From Epichloe hybrida (lineage: Eukaryota; Ascomycota; Sordariomycetes; Hypocreales; Clavicipitaceae), in NCBI GenBank assembly GCA_019022495.1, contig JAFEKR010000007.1, positions 1,984,001 to 2,048,000 of the forward strand: 64,000 nt of DNA. The letters are read 5' to 3'. This document shows positions 34,470 to 46,612 of this stretch, one piece after another. The position numbers and the translations under genes were made by a program. The stretch's first letter is position 1; every line of letters begins with the position of its first letter. The notes beneath the pieces are model-generated. The model was not told where the DNA came from. It was given only the letters and a program-made list of their open reading frames with translations, and did no database searches.

Positions 34470-37400
34470 TTTTAAAGAAGGGACGTGGTGGTTTTTGCTC
34501 TTTTTTTTTTTTTTTTGTGGATAGGGGTGTCCGGAAGCTTAAAGGTGATGGATAGGGAGGATAAACCGTGTTTATTTATAATGGATGGAATTATGGATGA
34601 AGAGAGAGGATTCAAGTTTTGGGTTTTGCGATCAGCATTTCTTCCTTCGTGATGAGAGCTCGAGTGGGCTAGTGAAGGTGAGGAGGCGCGGGGAAGGCAT
34701 GGTATTAGACTTTGATGGCTCATCCAAGGTTTCGTATGATATCGTCTAAGAAGGCATCTCATTATGTCATCGCCTGTTGCCTGTTGCCTGTGCCTGTTGC
34801 CTGGAAGTATTATGCCAACTTCGCTCACTTCGCACTACTCCGTCCAGGCAGGAGGCTTGAAGCCAACGAAAAGATGGTTGACGATTCCTTCCCCATGAGT
34901 CGAGACAACTCAATTGGAGCCCGGGAGCCAGCCATTCGCAACATATATCATGTCGAGGGTGATTGACGCTGCATCTATCAAGTCTTGGCAAATGCCGGGT
35001 TGTCGCACTCAGGCCAGCCCCTTTCATCCTGCAACCACACAGTGAAGTTAGTTGAGCTTGCGACAACTAGGTTGCTGCTAAATATTCATCGAGTTGACAT
35101 CAGGTCAGTATTTGCCAATTACTACGGAAAACAGCTGATGAAAAAAAGCCTTGTAGCCGCGGCTCTTGCCGAGTCAAGGTTTAGTCAAAGTTGCCGCAAG
35201 GCACGTGGCAATCGTATGTCAATCCTCATGGATGCATCTCTGTTAGTACAGAAGCAAGATGCAAAGTATAAAATCAGGGCCAACTTGTTGGCAAGCCACA
35301 TGTTCATCGACAAGTCCCGATGGCCCGATGACCCACTCCACTCTCTCTGTTCATGTGGTCAGACCGAAGGTTCTAGACCGGCAGCTTAAAAAAAAAAAAA
35401 AAAAGTCCTTGGACAAGAAGAATTCCCGAATCAATGATTTTTGGCAGAAGACAGGTAATATGTAGGTGACAGGTGACAGACCGTGCAAGTACTCCGTACA
35501 TGCACGAGATACATGTACGTCAAAGTGCAGAAGCCCGATCGCATCCCGCTCATAACTCAAGCTACATTATTTATTAGCTGTGCGACGTCCGCTCACCAAA
35601 CGTGCAGAGCCTGGTGGCGTCATGGACCCATGGTAGTTATTGAAGGACTTGATAATGCTTGATGCCAGATGTCGTGGTTGCCGTGGTTGCCGTGGTTGCA
35701 TCATGCGCGAGAAAAGAACCGACTTGACTGTAACCTGGGTAACTTATAATGCGCCTGGTGGTATATTAGCTTTCCTTGTTGTTGAACAAAACACACGATG
35801 GCTAATCCGTACTTGGAGAGTCTATCAGGGGCAGCCACTACATACATGTAGAATGTCAATTCTATGTATTCTTGTTTGCTGATGACGATGGCCACAAGAC
35901 ACTGCCCCGTTTCCAGGGGAGAATGGGACCTCATCTCAGTCGCCTACCTTGTTCCATGTAATTCATGCATGCAGAGGCCATCCTCGGCAGCTTGACTAAC
36001 TTTAAAAACGATGCGCTTGCATTCGTTGTTTGTTCCTTTTCGGTTCAGGGGTGTCGAGCTCGATGTTCCCGTTCCCAGAGGAATTCCTCTCCCTCCTCGT
36101 ATTCCTTCCCAATATAATGCGTCGTGATGGGTCAACGATGCAAGACGGTGGGACGGCAACAAGTCTGAGGACCCCGGGCCCATCGATCGGGGGGAGGGGG
36201 AGGCAGTTTCAAAAATAGCACAGATAACAGGTGGAATGCTGTCGGGGACTCTGCTCGTACACATTACATAATGTGTACTTGACACACGTTAGCGCGCTGG
36301 TCTTGGCTCAATAAAATAAAATAGTTATGCGTCAAAGCCACAAGGCCAACCCAGCTTTGTGGTCTGTGGTCTGTGGTCGAAGTGGTGATTGTTCAGCGAT
36401 TCGATTGATGCTCCGCATTGGGAAAAGGCAAAGATTGCGTGTCGAATGGGAATTGTCGTCTTCTTGTTTCAATGCCATCATTCATTCGTTCATTCAGGCA
36501 AGAATACCTTCTTCGGCCCGCATGAAATATTTGCTCGCTCCTTGTGCGGATCCGTAATCAGGGTCCACATTATCTTCGAGGAAAAGCTTGGCTCTCGATC
36601 AAAGGGGCCCCCTAATCGGAGCGTGTAACCCGATCCCCGGTTGAAGGACGGTTCGATGGCTGGCCTGCTTGCTGATTGGTGTCGGCTTGAAAGAAGTCCG
36701 GCCTTGTCTGGTCGTTCTGGTGTCCAGGACTGCAGGTCTGGCCTGGTAGGTAATCCGTACACTATTACGGATTATAGAGAGCGCTGTAGATTGCGAGCTC
36801 AGTGCTTGGCCGTGTTGGCAGTGGACGTTGCGCTCCCTGTGGGGCGCTGCACCCCCCCCCCCAACATCTCTCAAGCACGCCAACTCCCGGACCCCTGTCG
36901 ACCAGACCATGCAGACTGACTGTTCCAGTCAATGCTCGTGCCTCCATCGAGAACATGTTTTTTTTCCCTTGCCGTTTCTCGTCGTTCTTCCTCACGACAA
37001 CCTCGTTCTTCTGCTCAATCTGCCCCTTCGCAAACTCCACTTCTTCCTTTGTTGTGATAGAAGTAGTCTCTCGTTTCCTATTCATCCTCCGACGACCTAT
37101 CCGCTAATACCTGCCGCTACCTGCCGCTACCTGCCGTTGCCTGCCGTTGCCTGCCGTTGCCGTTGTCTTCGTCCCCCCCGGCATCCGATCTGTCCCACCT
37201 CTGCCTGCGCGACACGGAGCTTTTCTCTCTCTAGATTGCACTCTGTACTCGTAGAGGTGTATCTTGAGCAGGTTTGTCGACACCTGACTTTATTGCCTAC
37301 CTTTGTTCCTGCCTCTTTCACCAAGGGATCATTTGCTCTTTGTGCTGGGGGCTGCTACCAGCACGCACATCGAAAAAAAGGCTTTTGTCGATCCACCAAC

Positions 37401-37610
37401 TAGTTATTTAGAGACAAGAGGCTTTTCAAAAAAACACCCGCGACAAAAACAACAACCGCGCGAATCGAAAGTAGAGCCTCCCCGAGAATTGGTGGCAGCA
37501 AGACCTGATAATCAACTTTACTTTCGTCTGCGTTACGATTTATCAACTAATCATTCGCGCCTGGAGAGCCTCTCGGTATCGGACTTTCCGCCTACCCGGC
37601 GACGGGTGCA
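34470..37610. other. 3.1 kb intergenic region with long upstream leader
   Basis: Between the CFEM gene (-) and the CSC1 gene (+). It contains a T-run (34501-34517), an A-run (35389-35404), a TACTCCGTAC motif (35490), TAATCCGTA variants (about 35803 and 36751), GTTGCCGTG repeats (about 35670-35698), and a 10-bp array in the probable CSC1 leader. No frame has family-like sequence. Confidence 0.5.
37111..37160. repeat. 10-bp tandem repeat in the probable CSC1 leader
   Basis: Five copies of a decamer, two as CTGCCGCTAC and three as CTGCCGTTGC, about 450 bp before the CSC1 start. Confidence 0.9.
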
Positions 37611-40504
37611 ATGTCACCGTTGAATCTACTAGCCATGGACTTCTTTCGCAGAGCCTACGGGGCTATCATGTCCAGAGAAGATAAAGATGCTGGCCAGGAA
37701 ATGTTGGAGTTGCTGCAAAATCCATTTGTGGCCGACCAGGTACTCTCTTCTGAACATCCTGTCGCCGACAATACATCATTGACAAAAAGCTAACCTGTTG
37801 TCAACCCGCAGCTCGCCGTCACTTCCGTATACTCTGCCTTGGCTACATCGCTCGGTTTCACAGCTTTCATTACCATCTGCTTCTCGTTCATTCGGCCGTA
37901 TCACCAGGCCATCTATGCCCCGAAATCGAAGCACGCGGACGAAAAACATGCCCCTCCGCCAATTGGAAAGGCCCCATGGGCTTGGATTACACCTCTTATC
38001 CATACCAAGGAGGTCGCTTTGATGCAGCAGATCGGCATGGATGCCACTGTCTTTTTGCGTTTTATTCGCATGCTGAGAAACATGTTCCTTGTCCTGGCAT
38101 TGATCGGGGTCGGCATTCTAGTTCCCGTCAACATTAGCAACTTCCAGAAGGTCCCATACATGGGCAAATCTGATGAGACTCAGTGGATGCTTAGGATCAC
38201 CCCACGTAACACATTCGACAAGCCCATCTGGGCTGTAGTTCTCGTCGGATATGCCTTCAATTTTGTGGTGATGGGATTCTTGTGGTGGAACTATCGCAGA
38301 GTGCTGGCCTTGCGCAGAATCTACTTCGACTCGGACGAATACCAAAACAGCTTGCAGTCCAGGACGCTGATGCTTTTTGATATTCCCCGCCAAGGATGCT
38401 CCGATGAGGGCATCGCCAGAATTATCGACTCGGTTGTTCCCAACTCATCGTTTGCAAGAACTGTCGTTGCGCGAAATGTCAAGGATCTTCCTGATCTGAT
38501 TGAAGAGCACGATAAAGCGGTTCGCAAACTTGAAAAAGTGTTGGCCAAGTATCTCAAAGATCCACATAACTTGCCTGCCGCCAGACCAACATGTAAGGCT
38601 TCGAAAAAAGACCGATCGTTCGATACCTACCCCTCTGGTCAGAAACTAGACGCCATCGATTACCTCACTCAACGTATCCGGGACTTGGAATTGGAAATCA
38701 AGGAAGTTCGAAAGAGCGTTGACAGGCGCAGCACCATGCCCTACGGATTCGCCAGTTACGCAGATATTCCCGAAGCGCACAGCATTGCCTACGCTTGCCG
38801 CAAGAAGAAGCCTCATGGTGCCACAGTTACATTGGCGCCGCGACCAACGGACGTCATCTGGCGCAACATGGCACTGTCGAGTGGCACCCGCAGCCGCAGA
38901 CGAGGGGTCAACAATTTCTGGATTGCGGTCCTGACAATCTTGTGGGTCGCACCCAACGCCATGATCGCCATCTTCTTGGTCAATTTGGGTAATTTGGGTA
39001 AAGTATGGAAGGGCTTTCAGACCGAATTGGAAAAGAACACCAGTTTCTGGGGTATCGTACAAGGTATCGCCTCTCCTGCTCTGACATCACTCGTCTATCT
39101 GGTCCTGCCAATGATCTTTCGCCGATTGTCCATCAAAGCCGGCGACCAGACCAAGACGGGTCGTGAAAGACACGTCTTGAGCAAACTCTATGCCTTTTTC
39201 ATCTTCAACAATTTGATCGTCGTCTCCTTCTTTAGCGTTCTGTGGTCTTTTGTTTCCGCAGTCATCAAATCTACAAGCGAGCCGGGGAGCAACGGCAAAA
39301 AGTTGGACGCGTGGACTGCCATAGTTCAAGCTGATCTAGCCACCAAAATCGTCATTGCATTCTGTAACAACAGTCCTTTCTGGGTCACGTATTTGCTCCA
39401 GCGACAACTTGGCGCCGCGGTTGACCTCGCGCAAATTTGGCCGTTGATAGTGGCATTCTTCCAGAAGATATTCTCAAGTCCTACGCCGAGGGAATTGATC
39501 GAACTTACGGCCCCTCCTCCGTTCGAATACGCCAACTATTACACCTACTTTCTCTTCTACTCGACAGTTGCGCTGTGTTTTGGCACAATCCAGCCTTTGG
39601 TTCTGATGGCCACCGCCATGTATTTCTGCATCGATTGCTACCTGAAGAAGTACTTGATATTGTATCGCTTCGTCACCAAGACCGAGTCCGGCGGACTCTT
39701 TTGGCGCGTCGTTTTCAATCGCATGGTATTCGCCGCCACTTTGGCAAATGGAGTAGTGCTTCTCACTGCTTGGGCCCGAGGTAATGGCGAGCATATGCAG
39801 TTTTATGCCGCATGTCCTTTGCCCGTACTCATGGTTCTGTTCAAGATATACTGCCGAAGGGCCTTTGATGACAAGATGAGGTACTACAACATCAGCCACA
39901 CGGCCAAACATCCCGAGACGGCAATGCCCGGCGACTCCCATGGCCGCAATGACAAGCTGGCCAGTCGATTCGGCCATCCAGCACTGTACAAGCCACTCAT
40001 CACACCAATGGTGCACCAAAAGGCGCAAAATTTGCTGCCGTCGGTGTATCGTGGCCGATTGACCGATGGCCGAGACGATGATGGTGCCGACTTGGTCACT
40101 GTCAGCGGATACTCCGATGTGTACGCTCTAGACTCGATGAAGGGCGACAAGATGGGGAAATCCGCCAGCGCCGTACCCGGCTTCGAGTACGTCTCGGATG
40201 CACAAATGGACTTTGAGTACTACAAAAACAGGGCCGAGTTCGCCGAAGAACACGGCGGTGGTGAAATGTACGGTCGAGCAGCGGAAGTTTACCGCAGCGG
40301 GACTCCTGGCTCGTTTGACGATTGGGCCAGTAACCCATCGGTATCTAGACCAGGGTCTCCTATGCTGGGTGGCCGTGCAAGCCCAGGGTCATTTGTTGGC
40401 GGACCGGGACAACAGCCCAGACGTGCCATGACAAACATGGCTGTCTCTGACACGGGTTATTCAAGCTATCGACCTGCTCATGCAGCCGCGTATGGATCGT
40501 CAAC

Positions 40505-40540
<36 letters not shown>

Positions 40541-40895
40541 GCCTACCCGTGGCCGCAGCTCCATGTACGCCCACGACAATGGGAGCTCGTCCGGACTGGT
40601 TCAAAACGCCGCCGGAGTCCCCGTGGCCTCGCTGCCGCCGTATAGCTCTCGCGAAGGCTCCGTCGATCCCAGCGGAAGAATGGCGCCGACGCGTATCCAT
40701 TCCCCGACACCGCGTAGAGCCGGGCCTGGGCCTTCCATAGGCGCACTGGGCGGCGGACCGCAGGGCTACAGTGGTCTGGCGCAAGCTGATGAGGGGGCGG
40801 ACTTGTATGGGGGCGGGGATGATCCCAGCCAGTATAATTATTTCAGGGGAGGAAGCGGCCAGCGCGCACCCAGACAACCCGGACAAGGTTGGTAA
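37611..40895 (+). CDS. CSC1/OSCA/TMEM63-family (DUF221) membrane channel
   Basis: Exons 37611-37739 and 37812-40895 give 1070 residues. The N-terminal exon (NPFVADQ) joins LAVTSVYSALATSLGF, the first membrane segment, then the family's RPYHQAIYAPKSKHADEKHAPPP and GMDATVFLRFIRMLRNMF. A cytosolic domain with coiled-coil character (residues ~200-340) precedes a block of hydrophobic helices (about 370-720), including PTDVIWRNM and ELTAPPPFEYANYYTYFLFY. The 300-residue C-terminus is disordered with a poly-Gln run near 890. Homologues form calcium-permeable, osmo- or mechanosensitive channels at the plasma membrane or vacuole; which membrane is unknown. ATG 37611 is the first in frame; the in-frame ATG 37635 (MDFFRRAYG) has better context and matches relatives' starts, so it may be the true one. 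Confidence 0.93.
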
Positions 40896-41418
40896 AAAGG
40901 TGTGATGATGGGCGGCGGGAGTTGGTTGCGCTTCTGAAGATGGGGGGAAATACATGGGCGAGAAGCTCTGCTGAGCAAGCATATCTACCTCGATTTCGAT
41001 ACGGAACCACATGGCGTTTATTTTTTTTATTTTTTTTTAAAAACGCTTCTTGGAATAGACACGGGCACATTCATGGAAACACTTTCTTTTGGTACACTGA
41101 TCGAGACGATTGAAGATGAAAACTAAAACAAGGATAGATAGACCTGCAGGCAGATTGGGCTGAGCCCCCCGATACCGATATATATATATAATAATGCACA
41201 ACAGTGTAGCGTGTAGTTTTTGACTCTCCGTTGCCCCAAGGTTGTTGCAGTCTTGATAAATTAGCTACGTGTCTTGATCAGTAGCTGTTATATACGGAAT
41301 GAAATAAAGTCCAAGTCTATTCCACCACCAACATGGTCTGTTTGTTGACCCGTCCAACATGTGCGTCTTCCAACCCCCCTCGTCAGATTTCCCCCCGCAC
41401 CAGTGATGATTTAAAGAT
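40896..41418. other. 3' region between CSC1 and the acetyltransferase pseudogene
   Basis: 523 bp with a T-run (41019-41037) and an (AT)n stretch (41180-41191). No gene is seen. Confidence 0.6.
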
Positions 41419-42085
41419 TCATGAAATGAGTGCCAGACAGCTAGGCCCTAACTGACGACGCCAGCTCATCAACAAAAGGAACCCCGTCTTGTCAAAACAC
41501 ACCATGTACTTTTGCAGATCCTCAGCCAACCCCCTCATCAGCTCACCGGACATCACGCCCTCTTGCCACGAAAGCGCGAGTGTCAATGCGCCGTTTGTAA
41601 AGTAGACTCTTGAGACGGTGAATCTCGGCGTGGTCCCGATGTTCGTGTCCCGAGTCTCGTCATCGTCTTTGAAGACGCCAATGTTGTTGATCACCCAGGA
41701 CTCGAGGCGCGGCTTGCCGTCTTTTTTTGCGGAAGAAGTCGAACCAGCCTGTTACGTACTTTAGGAGGCCTGATACGTCGTCTTTGGGAAGCGAGCTTGT
41801 TCGGAGAGAGAGGTCGGTTTTTACGCGGTGGGCGAGGGCCCAGATTGTGGGGGTGAGGGACTCGGGGGATGCGTGGCGGAAGTGGGAGACAGTTTTTGGG
41901 GGGGGGTGAAGTCGTAGATGTGTGTCGGCATACTGGTCCATGGTCTCGCAAGGTAGTGTTGAGAAGGAGACGTGATGGGACAGGTCGACATGTCTGAGGT
42001 GGCAGAAGCTGGCTTCGTTGGTGTGGCGCGACGTGGAAGGCGAGTGCATCCCATCACAACAACTGCTTCGACCGGTTCGACTCAT
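41419..42085 (-). pseudogene. Fragment of an alcohol-acetyltransferase-like gene (PF07247 type), frameshifted
   Basis: The minus strand reads as the C-terminal ~200 residues of a fungal alcohol-acetyltransferase-like protein. PTIWALAHRVKTDLSLRT and LPKDDVSGLLKYVTGWFDFF lead to a family-typical step, GKPRLESWVINNIGVF, then RVYFTNGALTLALSWQEGVM and a final helix. At about 41735 a run of seven A (coding sense) puts the halves out of frame; six would keep them together. This is seen directly and could be mutation or a homopolymer error. Upstream, a possible CDGMHS remnant is also out of frame. The remaining ~250 N-terminal residues, with the HxxxD active site, are not found before the next gene. 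It is therefore called a 5'-truncated pseudogene. Confidence 0.7.
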
Positions 42086-42590
42086 TCAGACGGATGAGTT
42101 GGGGCCTCGAGACTCGAGGTCATCCCCTGGAATGCCGAAAGTCGAGAGACATGAATGAGTATCTATCTGGCTTCTTCTTAATCTCCCGCATGTGGGTGGA
42201 TTCTCGACCTTTTTGGTTTTTGCGTATTCGTGCCCTGGTGGGTGTGTTGGAGCCATGGAGGAGACTCAGGAGAGGCTCACGGTGCGCGTTCTGCGCCGAG
42301 AGTGTCTTTGAATAGAGGGAGATTCACGCAGCCATTTCTACGGAGTAGAAACCCCTTTTTTTTTATCCGAATACTAGACTCAGGCACAAAATCTAGACCC
42401 CAACTCAGATCGTTCCATCTGCCGTCCCACCCCACGCACAGCAAAACTTCCTCCACCTCAAAAACTCACCTCACGTGCTCACCTCGCCTCATCTCACCTC
42501 ATCTCATATCTCATCAACCCACCGCCATCTCATCTCATCTCATCTCATCTCACTAGACCACACCCACACCCAAAACATGCCCATCTCGCC
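42086..42590. promoter_or_regulatory. Promoter and leader of the TFIIIC subunit gene
   Basis: 505 bp. It contains one TACGGAGTA motif (42339), a T-run (42357-42364), a C/A-rich leader with five exact CATCT units (42526-42550), and a five-codon upstream ORF touching the main start. Confidence 0.55.
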
Positions 42591-42594
42591 ATGA
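42577..42594 (+). promoter_or_regulatory. Five-codon upstream ORF overlapping the main start (ATGA)
   Basis: ATG 42577 opens MPISP and stops at TGA 42592-42594. The main ATG is 42591-42593, so stop and start share the ATGA tetranucleotide. If the mRNA starts upstream, ribosomes could terminate and restart on the main frame, or the uORF could limit output. Transcript start is unknown. Confidence 0.6.
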
Positions 42595-44798
42595 AAACAC
42601 GCACCTCGAACCGCACCAAAAACTTCACCCCAAAAGCCTGCTCCTTCGAAAGCGACGTCTCCCACGCCTCGCCCCCTCCCCCAAGACGGCGGCGCTCCTC
42701 CACCTTCGGTGCCCCCACAGACTCACCCGACCAGGAGCCCATCTCCATCTCCCAAGATGAATCCTCCTCGCCATCACCGGCCCCTTCCGTCGTCGAAGCC
42801 CCGACCCCCTCCCGCGGACGCACCAAGAAGAAGCCCGTGAGGGCCGCCCGCCCAACCGGCCACATGGACGTCGAGTCCGTCACCACAGACACGCATCTGA
42901 AGGGGTACATCGGCCCCTACGACAGGAGCATGCGCGGCCAAACCCTCATCGGAACATGGTACGGCCCCGACCCGGACGATGTGCACCTCTTGCAGAGGCT
43001 GGTCGATCGGTGGATAGCCTGGCCTGTCCTCCCGCCCAAGTACGTGCCCCGGGGGGACGACATTTCGGACACGCAGCCCTGGGCGGATGGTTTCTTCGAG
43101 AGAGAGGCCCGGCTGTCCGAGCGGTGGTGCGTCCGGCGGAGGGTAGGGACGGACGCCCAGACGTGCGTTGCGCTGGAAGGCGACGCGAGGACGCCGTACG
43201 AGCAGCCCAGGCTGGGGATACGGGTGGTCATGGGACCCGTGGATGCGCAGCGGGTGGAGTGGACGCTGTACCCCGGCGATGGGTTTTCCCTGACGCAGTC
43301 TTGGCTGCCGTACGACGAGGACGGTTCGGACAAGAAAGTCCCGATGGGGTGGATCGTGGACGCGGGCGGCATCGTCACGGGCATGGATTGGTGTCCCCGG
43401 CGTGAGGGCGTCCAACTACTTGCCTTGGCGGTCGTGCCGCATGCTGACCAGGAGAACTACAACTATGAGTCGGAGCATCAGAGGCCGGACTTCCAGATGT
43501 ACGGCACGGTGCAGGTGTGGGCTTTCGAGGGCGTGGAGATGGACGGCGTGCCGCGGCCTTCGCCACGGGCGCCGAGGCTTCGGAAGACGATTTGTCTGGA
43601 TTTCGGGCGCGTCAGGCGCGTGAGATGGTCTCCTGTGCCTGACTCGACGTCCCAACCGCCTCTTCATTCTCTCGCGGTGCTGTGTGGTGATGGGAGGGTG
43701 TGTGTTGTGGCGAATGACGAACGAGAGGACGGAGCATTCGGTAAGGTCTATTTCATGAGGGACCAGAAAAACATGTGTTTTTTTGTCTGTCTGAATGCGA
43801 CTCTATTGCGGCGTGCTAACGTATGAACAGACTACATCATGAATGTTGAAGCATCCCTCATGCTCGAAAACGAAGACAGCGTCAAGGCCACGGCCATGGC
43901 ATGGGCGACATTCAACAGACTCGTCGTCGGCTATTCCGATGGCTCTATTGCTCTATGGTCTCTCTACCCGTGCTTCATGGTCTCCAGACACCCGGTCCAT
44001 CACAGTCTAATTGTTGACATCGCCACGGGGTATCCCACGAAGCCGTTTTTGGTGGCATCTACCCCGATCGGTGGCACGACCAAGCTGGTGGACTTGAGCC
44101 GTCCCACATTCGAGACAACCGAGGTGCAAACCAATGCGGTAAGCTGGCAACCCAACATGCTAGCTTACAGCCATCACCTTCAGGGCTTCTACTCCGTGTA
44201 CCCGTCTGCCAATGCACTCAATACCATGGTTGGCTTCTTGCACCAGCGGTTTTTCCCCGTTGTGCGAAGAGTCTTTGTTGGCGAAAGCTACAATTCCAGT
44301 CTAGCCGTCGGGCGTACGCACCCCTTTTTGCTGATAGGCTCGACTGACGGATCGCTATGGTCCCTCAACCCGCAGGTCGAGTTGTTCAACAGCCGTCGAG
44401 GACCGACTGACCGCCTCCGCGTATTTCATCATGAGCATCGATCTAAAGAACTGTTCCCGCACGGTTCGCCAGCCTCTGAGCGCGGTGTGTCTAGGTTTCT
44501 CCACGGTTTTGCCATCGAAAAGGGTCGAAGCGCAAAGGGTGAGGTAAAAGTCCAGCCCGTCAAGAAGCAAAAGAGGCCACGAAAATCCGATGTCGAAAAT
44601 GTCGAAGCTGACGACGACGATGACGAGGAGGCCGCTGGTGTCATGGATCCGACCCGAGGCATCGTATATGAGCCTCTCTCAAGAATCGCCTCGGTTGAGT
44701 GGAACCCGAACCAGGATTTCGGGTATTGGGCAGCCGCGGCCATGGCAAGCGGCCTTGTGAGGATCATGGACCTCGGGCTGGATAACATGCCCGGCTGA
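42591..44798 (+). CDS. TFIIIC subunit, Tfc6-like WD40 protein
   Basis: Exons 42591-43740 and 43831-44798 give 705 residues; the junction makes GAF-DYIMNVEASL. The first ~110 residues are basic and disordered (TSNRTKNFTPKACSF, PPRRRRSS). YIGPYDRSMRGQTLIGTWYGP begins the ordered part. WD-like blades follow: GMDWCPRREGVQLLALAVV, VRRVRWSPVP, TAMAWATFNRLVVGYSDGSIALWS, HPFLLIGSTDGSLWSLNP and SRIASVEWNPN. A Lys-rich then Asp-rich linker (KKQKRPRK, DDDDDEE) splits the last blades. The arrangement resembles Tfc6, which helps TFIIIC bind the B box of tRNA genes for Pol III. The stop lies 43 bp from the stop of the convergent PAQR gene, so the 3' UTRs must overlap. The intron has GTAAGG and GCTAAC. Confidence 0.78.
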
Positions 44799-44841
44799 AA
44801 CAAACCGACATTGATTAAGTGACGACACCATCTTTGAGACC

Positions 44842-45988
44842 TCACTCCAAAGTACATTGCGCGTGGCCCAGGACGTGGTGGCTGTCAAACGCCTTTGCCA
44901 TGCCATAAAAGTGCGTCGCAGCGGCCAAGAGGACAAACATGTGGAAAATCTGGTGTGAGCTGCCCCAAATATCGAATGAGCCTGGAAAGCTGCGTTCCGG
45001 CCAGCGGGCCTGATAGCATTGTGTCAGCCGTCTTCTCCTCATAATTTGCATGAAACTCCCGAGAGCGAAAATCCCGCGAGACTTACAGCGTAGAGGACGG
45101 CGCCAAAGATATACATGGTCCCTTGGGCAATGACCCAGCTAATGCTCATGCGATCCTCGAGCCCCGAGTACCCATAGATGGACACCCCATGGATGACCGG
45201 GACGACGCCAGAGAGGCCCAGCCCGATAAACATGCCCGCCCGGTAAGGACGCCACTGGGGAGTGCGAAAGCGCTCAACCCATGAAACAATACCGCATCCA
45301 CCACCTAGGATACAAATCTAGTGCAACCAGAATCAGTAACTGTAAATAAATAAAAACCAATGTTTCCACTGTAAACACAAAAGTTTGCACGTGGGCGTGA
45401 ATGCTTCCCACTCACCAAGTATAAATACGTCGACATCAACGCAGGTTTACAAAAGAAACCATAATACATAGCAGGCACATAGCTGCCCACGATCAAGGCC
45501 ACGATGCCCGTATAATCCAGCTTATTCCCCCATTTGGCCACATCCCTGCTGTGGTCCACCAGCGTGTGAAAGGTCGCGCTCATGCCCAAACACAGAATAG
45601 CGCCAGTGAAGAAGCACGAAAAGACGAAGACATCCGACGACGTGGCCTGCTCGTACCGCGGATGAATCACGTAGTACAGGTACGCGGCGCATGCGATAGC
45701 CACCAGAGCCCCGAGAAGATGAGACCAGATGTTGACGGACTCATTGTGCAGGTAGAAGAGGGACTGGAACGAATGCTTGTAGGAAGCGCGGATCTGGCGG
45801 TACCCAGACTGGATGAAGGCGTTGTCGCGGCGCCAGGCGGGCAGGTCGTCCCAGAGGAGCAGCTCGGACTCTGCTTTTCCGGGGATGGATTGAACGGCCG
45901 TGAGGGTGGATTCTGGCTCGGCGATGGTGGTTGTTGTCGTTGACGATGAGGAGCGTCGATGGCGGATGCCACTCGGTGATTTTGACAT
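44842..45988 (-). CDS. PAQR / Izh-type seven-helix membrane protein
   Basis: Exons 45416-45988, 45087-45317 and 44842-45009 (minus) give 323 residues, all in phase 0. After a Ser/Thr-rich N-terminus and LPAWRRDNAFIQSGYR, the family's NESVNIWSHLLGALV starts helix 1. SATFHTLVDHS gives the Ser and first metal His; LDYTGIVALIVGSYVPAMYY follows. The third exon has SSHQIFHMFVLLAAATHFYGM, with the HxxxH pair. The three metal-binding motifs of adiponectin-receptor/haemolysin-III proteins are thus complete. Fungal Izh members affect zinc and sterol homeostasis, and the fold is a candidate membrane hydrolase (ceramidase). The introns have GTGAGT..CTAG and GTAAGT with CTGAC. Retaining intron 1 runs to a stop after ~35 foreign residues. 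Confidence 0.93.
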
Positions 45989-46612
45989 GCTTTGATATGG
46001 GATGAAACTTGGGAATGTAAATTGATCTAGTCGGCGTCTTGTTGCAAAGTTGGTGAATTCAGGGGGGAAAGGATGTTATGTTGGCTCCTGGTTGCCAACA
46101 CGTTACTTGAATGAATTTATTATTATTGGTTGGGAAAAAAGTGACCATGATTGAACCAGGGCCTGACGTTATCCCGAAATTGTTGGGATTGACATGTGCA
46201 AGGAAGGGGCAGCAACCAACCAGACTGCAGTGGACTGGACAAACTGGGCAGCGCTGCACCCAGGCTTCAGGCCCTTGATTAGTTGACATTTTCAGCGGTC
46301 TCTTACTTGAAGTTACCCCACGTTCAGCGCACGCGGCACGAAGAGGTGTAAAGGGTCTCTTGGCTCAAAACTTAGAGGGAACCAATCCCAAAGCAGGGGT
46401 TTCTCCACCTTTCTTGTAAGAAATCAATCCTCTCGTCCCGGCCGCCCTTTGGGTTGCTCGTCTGGCCAGCGACAATTTTCTCCCCCCCTCACTGTGACGA
46501 TAGCGACTCGACGACCAGCAGCGGTACCCGGTGACAGCTCGGGAAGACCCCTGGCAGCGAAGACACATAGTCCTACTATTCCTTTTTCGGATTATCGATC
46601 CAAATACCCATC
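45989..46612. promoter_or_regulatory. Divergent promoter region (PAQR gene and TMA7)
   Basis: 624 bp between divergent starts. No motif is recognised. The TMA7 side is C-rich with a C-run (46483-46489). Confidence 0.5.

Noticed and set aside
36599..37403. Several 90-190-codon frames upstream of CSC1
   Set aside because: Mutually overlapping, Pro/Ser/Cys-rich, and situated in the probable leader of CSC1.
46140..46165. Possible reversed B-box (GATTGAACCAGGGCC)
   Set aside because: The T-stem does not pair and no A-box lies at the right distance; not a tRNA gene.
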